Source of the DNA: Xiphydria camelus
Lineage: Eukaryota; Arthropoda; Insecta; Hymenoptera; Xiphydriidae
Assembly: GCA_963678675.1 (NCBI GenBank)
Contig: OY783192.1
Span: 4,784,001 to 4,848,000 of the forward strand
Direction of reading: 5' to 3'
Length of the DNA stretch: 64,000 bases
Shown here: positions 20,801-32,332 of the stretch, one piece after another
How positions within the stretch are numbered: the first letter of the stretch is position 1
Layout: each line of letters begins with the position of its first letter
Position numbers and translations under genes: made by a program
The notes under the pieces: generated by a model
Database searches by the model: none
Told to the model about the DNA's origin: nothing
The model's input: only the letters and a program-made list of their open reading frames with translations

Positions 20801-21961
20801 CACAGTGGGCTAGATCTGGAAAAATGTGGGCAAAAATATAATGGGTCATTCTTTACATTTAAAATTTTGCAAACAGCTATTATTTACGCTCCTGATGACG
20901 AATCCGTTTCCGCAATTTTTAAAAAACAAAATGGCGGTCCAATATATCCAATATATGGCAAACCCTCTTGTAAAAAATTATCAATTTTGTCCGAAAATGA
21001 GGAGTATGGGTTTGTTTGGGTCATTGATCATAAATCCGTTTTCATATGTTTCAAAATCAAAATGGCAGATCCAATATGGCAGACCCTTTCGTGAAAAACG
21101 TATCAGATTTTTTAAAAACTGCAGATTCTGGGTTTTCTTGGGTTGCTAATTTCGAATTCGTTTTCGTATGTTTTAAAAACAAAATTTCGAATCCAATATG
21201 GCAGAACTCCTTAAAAAAAATTTAAGTTTTCCCAAAACTGAGAATGTTGAGGTTTTTTGGGTCGCTGATTATCAATCCGTTTTTGTCTGTAAAAAGTAAC
21301 TAGGTAAAGTCCCGTGATACCGGTGTGAAGATGACCGATTATACGCTCCGCGCTCTTTTTCGCATAACTTCTCGCAGACTCTAAAATGCACGCGGTAGTG
21401 ATTCAGGCTGAGCCGAATTTGTATAGGCAAGTTTTGGCACACACTTCTCCAAAATTCCTTTTTATAAGGTATTAGCTATGCAATGAATATAAAACTAGAT
21501 TGGGCGGTAGCGGGCGATAAACTATTTTTAATGATTTCTACCAATAAGTTATTTTTAAAAATGCTGTAAATCGCAGTTTTTAATCGTTTTGTTTAATGAG
21601 AAAAAAGGTCATTATTTTAAAATGTCAAAATATATGCAAACATACTACTTACCTTCAGGAACACCTTCCATTGAGCCAAATTAATGTCACACACACGTCA
21701 CATACGCGCAGGATTGACAGCTACCTATCTTACCTTTTGATAAAGCATGTATTGAGGCTCCCTCTTTGAGAAATAAGCAAAAACTCCGTCATAGTTCGAC
21801 ATCAGTTTTTTTTATTTTTGTCCCACGCCATTTTGTTTTTTAAAAAATGCGGAAACGGATTCGTCATCAGGGACGTAAATAATAGCTGTCTGCAAAATTT
21901 TAAATGTAAAGAATGATCCATTATATTTTTGTCCACATTTTTCCAGATCTAGCCCACTGTG
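20801..21961. mobile_element. Non-autonomous Transib-like element
   Basis: The element is 1161 bp with about 135-bp TIRs (20801-20935 and 21827-21961), both starting CACAGTGGGCTAGATCTGG. The flanks are CGTCG on the left (20796-20800) and CGTCC on the right (21962-21966). This is a 5-bp CG-N-CG-type duplication with one change. At both ends a 22-bp spacer separates CACAGTG from an A-rich nonamer: GCAAAAATA on the left (20830-20838) and ACAAAAATA on the right, read inward (21924-21932). The interior holds 3-4 diverged tandem units of about 110 bp and no transposase. It shares termini, target type and spacing with the element at 9983-11828. Confidence 0.75.
20880..21300 (+). repeat. Diverged ~110-bp tandem repeats inside Transib-like element
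   Basis: Successive units share GATNANNAATCCGTTTTC...AAAACAAAATGGC..CCAATATGGCAGA. The first overlaps the left TIR. The right TIR holds one further inverted copy, so the TIR itself includes a repeat unit. Confidence 0.5.
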
Positions 21962-22130
21962 CGTCCTGCATGGGGTGCTGTTACCAGCTGAGACCTTGAG
22001 AATGGATACGAACGAATTTCTACAATTCTCTAACCGTCGCTCCATGGCAAAACTACTCGTACACTGAAAAAAAAGTACCGATTCTGCAGCAGACCAAAGT
22101 ATATCTAATGACGAATTCGACTGGAATGCC

Positions 22131-22346
22131 CTACACTTAGAGAAAAATGTGGTAGTTTGACTAAATCGGCGGTTACACATGGGAGAATGCAGATCAAGTA
22201 ACTTGGACTGATAATTGACTCGAATGGACTATAGCCTGTTTCCTTCAAATAGCCGTTAATCGTTATAACGAAATTTATTAGACGGAGCAGTCTCCCACCC
22301 ATAAACGAAAATTTAATTGACTATACCATTTTTTCCCTCAGTGTGG
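22131..22346. mobile_element. Degenerate TIR element, CACT-type ends
   Basis: The left end ACACTTAGAGAAAAATG(T)GGTA and the right end, read inward, ACACTGAGGGAAAAAATGGTA match over about 22 bp. A further CACTGAAAAAAAAG end at about 22061 may belong to another fragment. It is non-coding. Confidence 0.45.
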
Positions 22347-22661
22347 TACACACCGAATGCATTTCCCGTAGATTTCAACCAATGGTGATACTGATAAACT
22401 AGGAAAACTGCACTGAGTTCGTACGGTGCAGTCTAATAAAAAAATCACTATAAAAATATTTCACTATTACACCATTAAGCATTTTCGCACGAGTAAAGCC
22501 TGACGATGGCGCTGTAGTTACTTAAGACTACATTACCGCTTCAACAGCCAGAAATCTGGTAATTAGAACTACTCACTTTTTTCAATGTACGAGTGTCCAG
22601 TCTAGTTTAAAGCAACTTTTTCACAAATAATTCAATTTCATATCGGGTGGAATTAACTCTA

Positions 22662-22876
22662 CAGGGTGTTCCGCTCAGGATAGTCATAGTGGGTGTGGTC
22701 TAATTTGCCTATACTTGTCCCACCAATCGATGATAGATTGATGGCATAAGTATTGACTAACAGTTAGAACTTGTTTGTCAGTTAATGCTTATGCCGTTAA
22801 TCTATCATTGGTCGGCGGGACGTGTTTGGGCAAATCAGGCTACACCCGCTATGACTATCCTGAGCGGAATACCCAG
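22662..22876. mobile_element. TA-flanked palindromic MITE
   Basis: The element is 215 bp, nearly a perfect inverted repeat. It starts CAGGGTGTTCCGCTCAGGAT and ends with the inverse ATCCTGAGCGGAATACCCAG. TA dinucleotides flank both ends (22660-22661 and 22877-22878). TA targets are typical of Tc1/mariner elements, and this would be a non-autonomous relative. Confidence 0.7.
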
Positions 22877-22878
22877 TA

Positions 22879-25556
22879 CAGTGGTCGCGCGGATGACAAT
22901 GATCATCCATACATGATGTGATTTCTGAAACCAAATGAGGAAATATAAGTTGAAATTTCCTAATCGTTAAAAAAAAAGTTTATACTTGGTTTATGTTCTG
23001 ATGTTGTTTATTAAAGAAATTCCTAAGATCTAGTAATAAAACACTAAATATATTTTACATGTTTATTCATTCCTTAATCCTTACTTCAATGTGGATGAAT
23101 AGTGTCTACCTGCGACCACTGTAAGGTTAATCACATTTTTTTGGTTAGCCCCAATGGGGTAAAAATTAATTTAAAAAAACAGGCCAAGCCTTTTTTCAAA
23201 GTTTCAGCTTTAGCACTGTAAGAAATGCATTTAACTATAATGGGCCATAAAATGTTCATTCATTTTCCCAGTGCACATTTATTTCTCGTTCTGTGCGTAC
23301 CTACATAAGCGCCACTGGGTTTATGTACCTTACAAGTGTCGGAGAAACGTAAAGATTACAAACTTCAACGCTCGCCATCCCCCGATCTCTCCTATCGCTT
23401 AAATCGGCTGAGACTGAGTGAAACGGACGAAGAGGCGTCTTGGAAACAGTCGTAAAAAGAAAAGTTAAATTGAAACGCTCTTCGTCCGTTACACAGAACG
23501 AGTCTCGGTACGTAATGCCGTTGTGCTGTTTTTTACGAGGGAGCGGAATAAAAATGGTCATGTCGCCCGTTTCTGACGATTGTATATTGCAAGCCTGGTC
23601 GAGGTATATCTAAACGCGTACCTCTAGGAAAGTATTCCCCACATCCCCCATAAATTTTAAGCCGTTCGAATATATGCAGCGGAATCGTGGTTCGCCAAAC
23701 AAGCGTAATGCAAGTTCGCAACGACCAAGCTCATCTGCTGCAAACATTCTGCGGTTTTTGTGAAAAGCATATTATAGACGTACAAACAAGTTGAAATCCC
23801 ACATTCGCAAAATCGTATTATAAATCCGCTATATGCGGAACTCGTTATGCACTGGAGTCAAAAAGCACCTATAATTGGAATGTATATCCATTTGAATACG
23901 TTTATATACTAATGAAAATACATTTAAGCATGGAATCGGATTCATTCGAGGGAAAACTGATTTTCCATTCCAAAACTTTATTGTGGACTAACCCAATCTC
24001 GAAACTAGAAATTATTCATTCGCATATATGGTGCATAGAGATTCAGGCAGCTTCCGCGGAGCTCAGCCTCGTGTATAGCAGAGGAAAGCCCCATGAACCG
24101 AAGAGATCCACTCTGAAGATCCCCTACGATAAATTTCAATTCGAGCGGCAATTTCGCCAATTTGAGCCTTTGAGCTAACACGAGAACCGAGCAAATAAGT
24201 CACCCACTTCATCGAGATAACGTCAAAAGAGTGGATGTGTCAATAAATACGTAAAGGCCCCGGCGCAACTGTCGAATTTCCACGTTATATCGAATTAAGT
24301 CGAATTCCGTCTCGCGGGAGTTTCGAGAGAATTTCTCTCGAAATATCGAATCCCCCGGCCGACTCCGTCCCACCTACGATTTCCCGCGAAGAGATATTCA
24401 AACGCGCTTAGGTAATTCCTGCCCCTCGTCTTCAGAAGAACGTTCACCCTCGCCGTCGTCTCCCGATGTAATTTAGAATGCTTAAGAACACGGGGATCCC
24501 GAAATGGGGTTGCCACCAGCAAGACTACGCGCGACCTTACCCCGCGACCAAATAAATACGAGCGGGCCGCCCGAAATTTATATTTCTCTCGGCTACACGG
24601 TCAAATATAAATTTAGTGTCAAGAGCGATTGTGTTTCCCCGATCCGGCGGGCTTACATCTCTGGGCGAAAATAAACCTGAAATTCAGTCCCTTCCGGCGT
24701 TCCTTCCGTGGGGCTTATCTATTGTCAGCGAGTCGAAAGGGACTGATGCGAAATAGGATATCCGTCTGCGCAGTCGCAATTTAACTTCCGCGAGAAAGAG
24801 CAGCTGCGCAAAATGTTTCTGAAATTATCCCACAAACGAGAAATTACGTTCGACTTGACGCGAGGAGATTAATTATTATAGAGCGGCCGCGGCTATAAAG
24901 TTAAAGAACCGGACAGACGGAATTCGGCTTGCATTTGCAGTCGAAGCGCGAACGACGTGGATGTATCGCGCATATATACGTGAAACGTTAAAATTAAATT
25001 ACTCGGCAGCCTTTTCGATGCGAACTGAATTACGGTTTGCTCGCTTAAAGTGGTCAAATCTCGTTATAAATGTTTTCCTTCGCGAGTATAAATGGACGAC
25101 GCCATTTTTGAAGCTTACGTCGTGAAGCGCACGAGGGTGCTTTATTTGATAGAAGAAAACGCTGATTCTTAAATTTATTGCCGAAAAAATGCGGGAAGAT
25201 TTGGGAAAAGGGGAAAGAATTACGTCACTATTGTAGATAACACGTTGGGTCAATATTACGGGAGGGGAGGGTTGGAAGGGAGAGAAAAAATCGTACTTTA
25301 GAAAGTCGGGGACCATCGAAAGAGGCGCGTTATTGTTGAAGACGTGACACGCATAGGAAAGCGCCGTTTCTCCATCACGCACGTCTCCGGGGGAGATCCA
25401 TTTTGGGATAGTAACGTTTCCATCCAGATAAAAAACGTATCTGAAGGTGCAAATGTGCCTGCAGTTGGCAGATTTACGCGTACGATTTTAAATCTGCGAC
25501 AATGACTTGGGGAAACTAAAGGAATGTTTTCTCCTTTTATCAACGATTCCGCGTAT
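22879..25556. other. Non-coding DNA, no gene recognised
   Basis: Mixed composition with a GC-rich patch at about 24.2-24.95 kb. The frames at 23912-24178 (+) and 24999-25382 (-) are open but have no recognisable domain or splice context. Confidence 0.4.
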
Positions 25557-25912
25557 CTAAAAGGGGAAAAAGGATTAGTAATTTTTACAGTAATAAAAAA
25601 GTACAGTACAGTAATAATTACAGTACGATACCTACACTAATAATTCCTCGAGGTGAAATACTGAATTTTTTCATAGACACAGCGTACTTTTTTACAGTTC
25701 ATTGCAGTATAAACCCGTAAACATCCGACACGTATTAATGGGAGATTGGTCAATTTTACCATATAAACTGATGATTACACTATTACGAACTATAAAAAGT
25801 ACGCTGTGTTCTATTAAGAACTTTCATCTCGGGGAGCCTTGTTACTGGGTTTACTGTACAAATTCATGAGATTTTCCATAATTTTGTACATACTAATCTT
25901 TTTCTCCGTGTA
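25557..25912. mobile_element. MITE (family E), copy 2
   Basis: The ends read GGGGAAAAAGGATTAGTA on the left and TACTAATCTTTTTCTCCGTG on the right. The interior carries GACACAGCGTACTTTTTT and an inverted AAAAAGTACGCTGTGTTC. It matches 27972-28283 in structure and sequence. Confidence 0.65.
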
Positions 25913-27971
25913 GGAATTTTGCACCTGAAAAATTTGTTTGTTCTAAAATGATTTTTCAGCGTTAGAGACTCTTCTGGTCTGCCACTATGATATTTTTCAC
26001 GTGGAAAATTACACGAGAGTAGAAAAGAGTAAAATAAAAATTTGTTTACCCTTGGAGAAGTAATTTCCTTCTGATAAGACGCGATGAATAGCGGAAACCG
26101 TAAAATGGAATAGGATAGAAAAAAGGAAGAAATAGAAGCTCGCTATGGAACCGTCGAGAGTCGAAGAGGGAAGAATGCCGGTAAAGAAAAGGAAGAGAAC
26201 GGAGAATAGAGAAGAGTGCATGAATCGGACATCACTGCGGACTATACGCTCCCGCTCACCGCGTAATTCTCAATTAGAAACTAATGCCCGCCGGGAAATC
26301 AATAAAGAGCGTAAACTTTTTCAATTAAAGGCGCGTCCACGGAATTTTAAATGAGTTGGTGTCAATGGTGAACGGCAATAGCGTATAGGTTGGACAGGGG
26401 AGAGGACTGACGATAGGGTTAGAGGAAAGGTGACCTGGATCAAAGTCCCTCGCCTGCCGAGACTCTGCTCCGGGACAATCCGTCAGCAGATAGCACTGGA
26501 TATTGGAAAATCGTTTGATTTAATTATCGCTTCTAATCACCACCGAAACAATTCGTTTCGCTTTACGGAGAAAGCGATGGACTGAATTCCTGAAAGGGAG
26601 AAAAATATGCCTCTCTACTTCTTATTAAATGTCTCTATCCAAAGAATTTGTATTCCAACGGAAACGAGTTTATGCAAATGGACGGAAGTACCTACTTCGT
26701 CGACTGAAATATACGTCGCTTGGAATGCGGCAGAAATAACAATTTTTGAGTGGAATTTATAATTGAATATCATCTCGAGTCGACGCTCGACGCCTCAAAA
26801 TGGAATATTCACTTTTGAAGTATGTATGAGAATATTGCTCGTATGTACTGGAGACGAAAATGAAGAACGATCTAGGATAGGGGAAAACTGAAGTCGAAGT
26901 TTTATACGAGTAGGTACATCGCGTCAAAGTTTCTTCACTGATCGATCGATCGATAAAGGTACGGAAGAGGGAACTTATGTATACCGAGCTGCAGGAGCAA
27001 GTTAAATTGAAGAATCTGATCGTCAATCGTTCCAAGAAAATACTTTAGAGAAATAGCGCATCGATGACTTGCTATATTTCCACGAGTTCGAAGAAAACTT
27101 GAGAGTTGTGGGGAGAGAGATTGATGGAAAGTGTCCGTTACATTATGACGATATATCGAAAGTTGGTAAAATTTCGAAATACCGTACGATCCTTGGAGTA
27201 AATTGCAATATATTTTGTTACGCCTTCGAAGAAACTCGTTCTCCAGCTTTATACTATTTCGCGCAATTAACGAAGGATCAAAGGTGTGATGTAAATCGTA
27301 TTTCTTTAACATTAAAATTGCAACAACAAAAATGATACTCGTTGAGCTCAAAAGAAAGTTTCACTTTACCTGTGTTACGATTATTAACGAGGAGGAAACT
27401 TTTATAGAGCGCCTTTCCATTGACTATTTAATGATGGAAGCTTTTCCTAAGGAAGGATTAAAGTTAAATACGTTTACGTGAATCAATCAGATTGATCGAT
27501 TTCATAAATAGTCTCAACTTGCAGAAAAAATTTCCGCAAAGACTTCATCACATCAAAATGGCCCCCGGCTTGGTTGGTAATGGATTTTCATCGCTTAATT
27601 AAGTCATTGCAGAAGGTTATAGATATTTACGAAGACGATAACGTTTCCTGCTGACGGTGAAGAGAATTACCGACCCAGTCAGCTTGGGTGATAAAATTTT
27701 TACCCTCTCTCTCTCGCCTTAACTTACGGACTAGATTAAACCGTTTAATGAGTCTCCCCGATAGCGAATGATGGCCCGCCGTCAAACTTTGTCGAGGACT
27801 TATACTTTTCAACGAAGTTCCACCGTCAACGGAGCGAGAATTTTTCTCGCGAAAGAGAGAGTTTCGCTCGTTAGGTAGTCTTGGAAATAAAAATATTAAG
27901 ACCCCCGAGAAAGTGCTCGCCCAATTTAAGGAGCCGAATATTCGAATGAGAAAATATTCCTCTCTAGAAAC
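25913..27971. other. Non-coding DNA, no gene recognised
   Basis: Open frames up to 138 codons on opposite strands (e.g. 26935-27351) show no recognisable domain. No repeat or RNA gene was identified. Confidence 0.4.
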
Positions 27972-28283
27972 TACACGGAGAAAAAGTATTGGTGAAAAAT
28001 TATGGAAAAATCCATGAATTTTTACAGTTATCCCGTTAACAGGACTCGTCGAGGCGAAATATTGAAGTTTTTAATAGATCACAGCGTACTTTCTACAGTT
28101 CGTAATGGTATAAACATCAGTATTTACGGTAAATTTACCAATCTCCCGTTAATATATGTCGGGTTTTTACGGATACGAATTCTAAAAAATGCGCTGTGTC
28201 TATTAAAAAATTCAATATTTCACCTCGAAGAGCCCTGTAACTGGGATTCACTGTAAAAATTACTAACCTTTTTTTTCCGTGTA
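27972..28283. mobile_element. MITE (family E), copy 1
   Basis: The ends are TACACGGAGAAAAAGTATTGG and, read inward from the right, TACACGGAAAAAAAAGGTTAG. It is 312 bp with an internal inverted pair around CACAGCGTACTTT and AATGCGCTGTGTC. It is non-coding; a frame of 84 codons runs through it by chance. Confidence 0.65.
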
Positions 28284-30552
28284 AAATCCTAACTCCTTTA
28301 ATTATAGTGATTCATTTAAAAAGTAATACGAGTAGATACTAGTATAACAGATATATTCTGGCCAGCCCGTGACCGTTACACCTGAGCTCCCGATTTTTCG
28401 GCAGAATGAGCTTATCGAACAATTAAAGAAAAGGAAGGTTGAGCAAATCGATGGTCCAAGGGGAAAGTTCGATTAGTACTCTGCAGAACGGCTTTCAGAA
28501 GAAGGACCCAATTACTGGATGCTAATCAGTTTTTAAGGACTAGAGTTTAGATTACCCTCGGCAATTATTTTCGCAAATCTTATCGCCAGTTTTAAGAGAA
28601 AGAAATCTGTAGGTATATATTATACTTTATAAATTATTAAATATTCAATATCGTGATGGCAAAGGATTTATGAACCCCTCGAATGATTTACCTCTAGGTA
28701 TATCTCCTCTTCTGTAGTATAGCTGAATTATGCGTATATAATTACAAAAACTACACACAACTACATTCACTCGTGCAAATGAAAATCCCATATCCAGGAT
28801 TGGATTATTGAACAAGCTGCTCTCAATGAAGTATGCGTTTATATCTATAAATCAATGAAAATATGTGAGCCAATTAAATGTGCTTAAACCTCTGTACGCC
28901 CATTGGACAAATTACCATATATGAACGATTCGATTGCATGATAACTAATAAATGTAAAAATAATAATCGCGATGCCTTCAGTGATCGATTGGAAAGTCCT
29001 TCACTCGGACGGTTTTTTACATATCTGCGTAATCGTTAGGTACACATTCTATATATATACATATATACGTCTGGATAATATAATAAAGATAATAAATAAT
29101 ACGACTGAATTTAACTCAGCAGATCAAAGACCTCGAGTAAAAATTATAAATAATTAAATTGTATCCATCTACTACCACCTTGCTCGAGAAGCTATGAAAT
29201 TATGATGCTTTACGTCATACCGTTAGAGAGAAGATCCTCATACAATTTTGTCCGTTGTTCGTACATGGTGAGTGCACGACAGAAACGTGACATCACATTA
29301 TCGTTACAGCAGGTACGTATTGGTTTACAAGGTATATGGAACACTGTGTCATCCTGCAGGAACTCGAGGAAGAGAAGAGCAGAGGAGGCACGCCTAACAA
29401 AGTTACTCTCATGTAGACGTGACGGTTGGGGGTGCCCCGAAGCCTGCCACCCATCCGTATCTCCAGAGACGTTCACGTAGTATGCACGTCCATTGCACTG
29501 GCAAAACATTTTCTTTCGGAAAAATACGGTACCGAGAAAAACTTCAGAATAAAATTCCCTGCGACCACTAAAAATCGCGTAAACTTGCACGAGCTATTGG
29601 ACGCAGCGCTCGGTATCGACGACGATACTAAAAATGAGTCGTTTTAGGTAAAAAAAAATCACTCGAGCGAAGTGAGCACATTAACAATGCAGCATTGCAA
29701 CATGCAGTTCGCGCTTTAAAAAGTCATCGGAATTTTACATCGATGAGTGCGCATAAAATAAACGTTACTTCGTTCCACTCGGCCAACGTGTATCGCTGCT
29801 TCACCGGAAAACGTGATGGAAATGCCCACTGAATTTTCGATATTCCACTCGTACCATAAATCATGTTTTCATGCTAAAATCGCTAATGCGAACGCGCGGG
29901 AAATATACGTAGATGTATGTACAGAGGGCAATTCTCATTCCCCGGATGAAATTGCACGACGCATTTTTCGGTATACGTCGATTTATAATACAATATATAT
30001 CGCACTGACATTTTTATTCCGCGGAATTGGCGACTGAGTTACGAAATTGACTTTCGACTCGAATTAATGAACGTACGAATCAATATTGAAATTGTCCGTC
30101 TCAGTGCCATAATTGAATTCAGGTGGGCATAACTTAATAACACCTCCGGGGCTTCTGTGAAACGAAACGGCGCCAGGCCTCATTGTTCGTATACGAGTAA
30201 GCGGAAAACATCGTTCCGTCATTAGTCCGAAGGTCGGCCTTAATTAACTTGATTATAAATTTTGCACCCCGTCCACCGGAGCCAGTTCCCGATGTTTGTC
30301 GTCGCGAAAATCCGATGGACCGACTGGCGACGACCCTCGCGGCGTTACCTCGCTTCGGGGAGAAGAAAAACTCAGAGAGGGAGGAAGGAATAGAAAGGAA
30401 GATTAATTAAAGTTTAAGGAACACTGGGAGGAGGCCGTAGAACGATGCTGGAAGACCAGTCGGTGAATAAACGTCGCTGACAAAGGAAGCTTGCACGTGT
30501 GATCGCTCGCGAGACACGCGTCGATCGCGGACTCAAAGAAAAATGACTAAAT
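28284..30552. other. Non-coding DNA, no gene recognised
   Basis: AT-rich to about 29.1 kb, then of mixed composition. Overlapping frames at 29.2-29.65 kb on both strands have no recognisable motifs. Confidence 0.4.
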
Positions 30553-31127
30553 AGTCCGTCAGATAGTGACAGATTCTAGTGCCCCATTTTCGCATACAAG
30601 CCTCGAAGGGGGTTGAAAAATACTTCGATTTTGAGTAGAATGAAGGGAAATTTACGAATGGTCCCTGGGGATAACATATGGAAAATTCGATTTTTCTTAA
30701 CAAAAAAATAAAAGGTGTCTCTTGCCCATTTTTTCACGCAAGCCTTGTTCACTAAATGATTAATTAATTAAACCTGGCTTCGGAAAACCAAAGGCTTGAG
30801 TGTTGCAGGTGGCTAAAGGGTTGAAATAAGGGCGTAATCTTGTAAGGAAAAATCGAGATTTTTTGACCGATTTTCCCACACAAGCCTTTGATTTCCGAAG
30901 CCAGGTTTTATTAATTAATCATTTAGTGAACAAGGCTTGCGCGTGAAAAAATTGGCAAGAGATACCTTATATTTTTTTGTTAAGGAAAATCGAATTTTCC
31001 ATATGTTATCCCCAGAGACCATTCGTAAATTTCCCTTCATTCTACTCAAAATCGAAGTACTTTTCAACCTTCTTCGAGGCTTGTATGCGAAAATGGGGCA
31101 CCAGAATCTGTCACTATCTGACGGTCT
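30553..31127. mobile_element. 575-bp foldback element with ~248-bp arms
   Basis: The arms 30553-30800 and 30880-31127 pair almost throughout. The outer end is AGTCCGTCAGATAGTGACAG with its inverse CTGTCACTATCTGACGGTCT; the inner end is around CAAAGGCTTG and CAAGCCTTTG. The loop is about 80 bp. It is non-coding; the 73-codon frame at 30937-31158 is part of one arm. Confidence 0.75.
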
Positions 31128-32081
31128 AAAAACACATTTGTCTCGAACATTATCATAAAGAACGATCTACTCGTACTTTGACCTCCTGGAAAGTTACCTA
31201 GCGCTGTATAAATTTAGATATGTGCTGAAAACCTGCTCTTCGTGGATATATAGATACGTATACGCGAATGGCTAGCGCCGTTGATGCGCGAAACATGGAA
31301 TATCTCGTTATTCCACGGTTATCCGCACACCTGAGGCTTCTTCACACGCCTTCCCCGAAAGAGCCAATACCTGCTTTAACCCTCTACCGCTTGTATTCAC
31401 CTCGTACGCGATATACGAGAACATTCTCAATTGCCAAAAGGGAATGGAGATGTCGCGGCGTACTGGTAAAGACAGCTATTGCAACATTGCCGCAGGTGGT
31501 CAGATCAAAGAACCTACTTCTACTCCCGAGCACCTTCCTTTGCGTATAAACGCAGTCCGTACAGAATACAGACGTTCTATCAGACCCCGAGCCCAGAGTA
31601 AACCACAGCCTCTCGCAACAATCCAATCTCCATAGAAATCTGTGTTCCCCGAGACGACCTCAAAGGAAGGACAAACCACTGGCTAAATCCACCGGCCGCT
31701 TTATACGTCATGTGGAAGATGTGAAGGACTCGTTTGCCATTGTTTCTAAAGTGATGAGGAGATATTCATCCAATTACCCACATTCCATCCGGTAGCATTT
31801 GTTTCCGCTTATGTATTTAATAATCTTGTGGGCAACTGCACAAATGACGTCGATCTATTGACTATAACTAGATTACATTTGTTAATGACTGATCTTTCGG
31901 AATAAATTATTTTTAAAGAGTAGAATCAAGGAAATATTCGAATACCTCAAATATAATCTTCTCGATAAGATTAAAAAAATTAAATTTTGTTCGATAATTA
32001 TAAAATACCGTGTAATGTTACACTGTAAGAAAAAGTTGTATTTTTAATATATTTTTAAATAAAGCTTTTTTCCAAATAATA
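31128..32081. other. Non-coding DNA, no gene recognised
   Basis: Frames at 31268-31635 overlap on both strands without domain evidence. The right half is AT-rich. Confidence 0.4.
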
Positions 32082-32330
32082 ATTGAAGACACAAGTGCAT
32101 AAAGGGTCTAAGTGACATTTTTGTGAAAAATGATTTTCTAACGTTTTTTAGAAGTTTAGCTGTGTACAACTTGTATGCCGAGGTTAAATTAGCAAAATGA
32201 TTAATATTAACAAAGTTAACAGTTGATAAAGGATCAAAAAATTAAAAATTAATCAAATTATTAACAGTTAAAATCGATTATCAAACTTTTCAAATGTTAC
32301 ATGGACCCTTTATGTACTTGTGTCTTCAAT
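32082..32330. mobile_element. MITE (family M-related), ~40-bp TIRs
   Basis: The left end ATTGAAGACACAAGTGCATA, then AAGGGTCTAAGTGACAT, is mirrored by the right end, ATTGAAGACACAAGTACATA, then AAGGGTCCATGTAACAT. It is 249 bp and AT-rich inside. ATAAT flanks both sides if the element is taken to begin at TGAAGACAC, a possible target duplication. Confidence 0.65.
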
Positions 32331-32332
32331 AA

